A stretch of 12,709 bases of DNA from Bacteroidales bacterium. GTDB taxonomy: Bacteria > Bacteroidota > Bacteroidia > Bacteroidales > UBA10428. Positions 12,426 to 12,709 of the stretch are shown piece by piece. Position numbers and translations under genes: made by a program. The notes below the pieces were generated by a model, which saw only the letters and a program-made list of their open reading frames with translations, was not told where the DNA came from and did no database searches. Where the stretch lies: positions 1-12,709 of the forward strand of contig DAOUOU010000068.1 of the NCBI GenBank assembly GCA_030626465.1, given 5' to 3'. Each line of letters opens with the position of its first letter. Positions within the stretch are counted from its first letter, which is position 1.

Positions 12426-12709
12426 AAGTTCGTTGGCCCGATGGAATAATTCAGCAGCTTTTTTGTTATCTCCTAAATTTTGCAAAGTAATTCCCAGGTT
12501 GATATAATTTGCCGGATCGGAAGGATCTAATGTCAGCGCTTTTTCAAAAAAGGGCAGGGATCGTTCATAGTCTTTTGTGAGAGCATAAGCTACTCCCAGA
12601 TCCCGGTTTGCAAGTTTAGAGTCCGGTCTTATCCGAACGGCGCATTGTAAATAATACTGTGCGCTATCAAATTTATTGAGCATTTTTCCATACGTACTCC
12701 CCAGTTGAT
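12408..12709 (-). CDS. TPR protein, C-terminal part (continues past the right edge)
   Basis: The reading frame is open from the right edge of the window to a TAA at 12408. An internal ATG at 12683 is unlikely to be the start: the eight codons before it (QLGSTYGK) are in frame without a stop and complete the first helix of a TPR motif. About three TPR units are visible: STYGKMLNKFDSAQYYLQCA, then DLGVAYALTKDYERSLPFFE, then NLGITLQNLGDNKKAAELFH. Each has the expected small residues at the helix contacts and a proline near the unit end (RPDS, DPSD). The N-terminus, any signal peptide and any other domains are outside the window, so no function can be assigned. Confidence 0.82.
   Translation of the reverse strand, partial: QLGSTYGKMLNKFDSAQYYLQCAVRIRPDSKLANRDLGVAYALTKDYERSLPFFEKALTLDPSDPANYINLGITLQNLGDNKKAAELFHRANELKNSRE

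Noticed and set aside
1..12709. Defence island, prophage or intact insertion sequence
   Set aside because: All coding regions are accounted for by housekeeping or envelope families; no transposase, integrase, nuclease-defence or phage structural proteins are seen.

Overview
The window looks like the chromosome of a member of the Bacteroidota, probably in or near the Bacteroidales/Marinilabiliales. The DNA is AT-rich and most genes lack a strong Shine-Dalgarno sequence. Several genes are preceded by the phylum's distinctive promoter element TAnnTTTG (the -7 box, ideally with TTTG 19 bases upstream). The protein set fits too: a short second-family RsmI-like methylase, a PhnP-like hydrolase, and a chain of FKBP lipoproteins beside a DHH phosphoesterase, the first resembling GldI. 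The species cannot be named from this sequence alone.

Layout. (1) 61-2130, plus strand: nhaA (Na+/H+ antiporter) and cysH (4Fe-4S APS reductase), 12 bp apart. (2) 2142-4649, minus strand: an inner-membrane-anchored TPR protein, then ribH (lumazine synthase), then mnmA (tRNA 2-thiouridylase). A hairpin terminator or attenuator lies between the TPR gene and ribH. (3) 4828-6555, plus strand: recF and a DUF721/DciA-like gene. They are separated by about 300-330 bp of repeats and palindromes, the least ordinary stretch of the window. (4) 6600-7031, minus strand: ndk. (5) 7225-10680, plus strand: a DHH/DHHA1 phosphoesterase followed by three consecutive FKBP-fold lipoproteins. (6) 10704-11411, minus strand: an RsmI-like SAM methyltransferase. 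It is divergent from (7) 11586-12359, plus strand: a PhnP-like metallo-beta-lactamase-fold hydrolase. (8) 12408 to beyond the right edge, minus strand: the C-terminal part of a TPR protein.

How the genes work together. Most are housekeeping: ion homeostasis, sulfur assimilation, tRNA thiolation, riboflavin synthesis, recombination and replication, nucleotide balance and envelope protein folding. RecF with a DUF721 protein is a recurrent replication/repair neighbourhood. The DHH phosphoesterase and three FKBP lipoproteins form one probable transcription unit. The FKBP domains along it lose catalytic-pocket residues to varying degrees, which suggests chaperone or scaffold roles.

I see no defence system, CRISPR array, phage genes, intact insertion sequence, tRNA or rRNA. 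The parts most worth a second look are non-coding: the palindrome-rich recF-DUF721 spacer, the possible ribH attenuator, a paired hairpin in front of the MBL-fold promoter, and a repeated pattern in which TTG codons that extend ORFs are really part of -7 promoter boxes.
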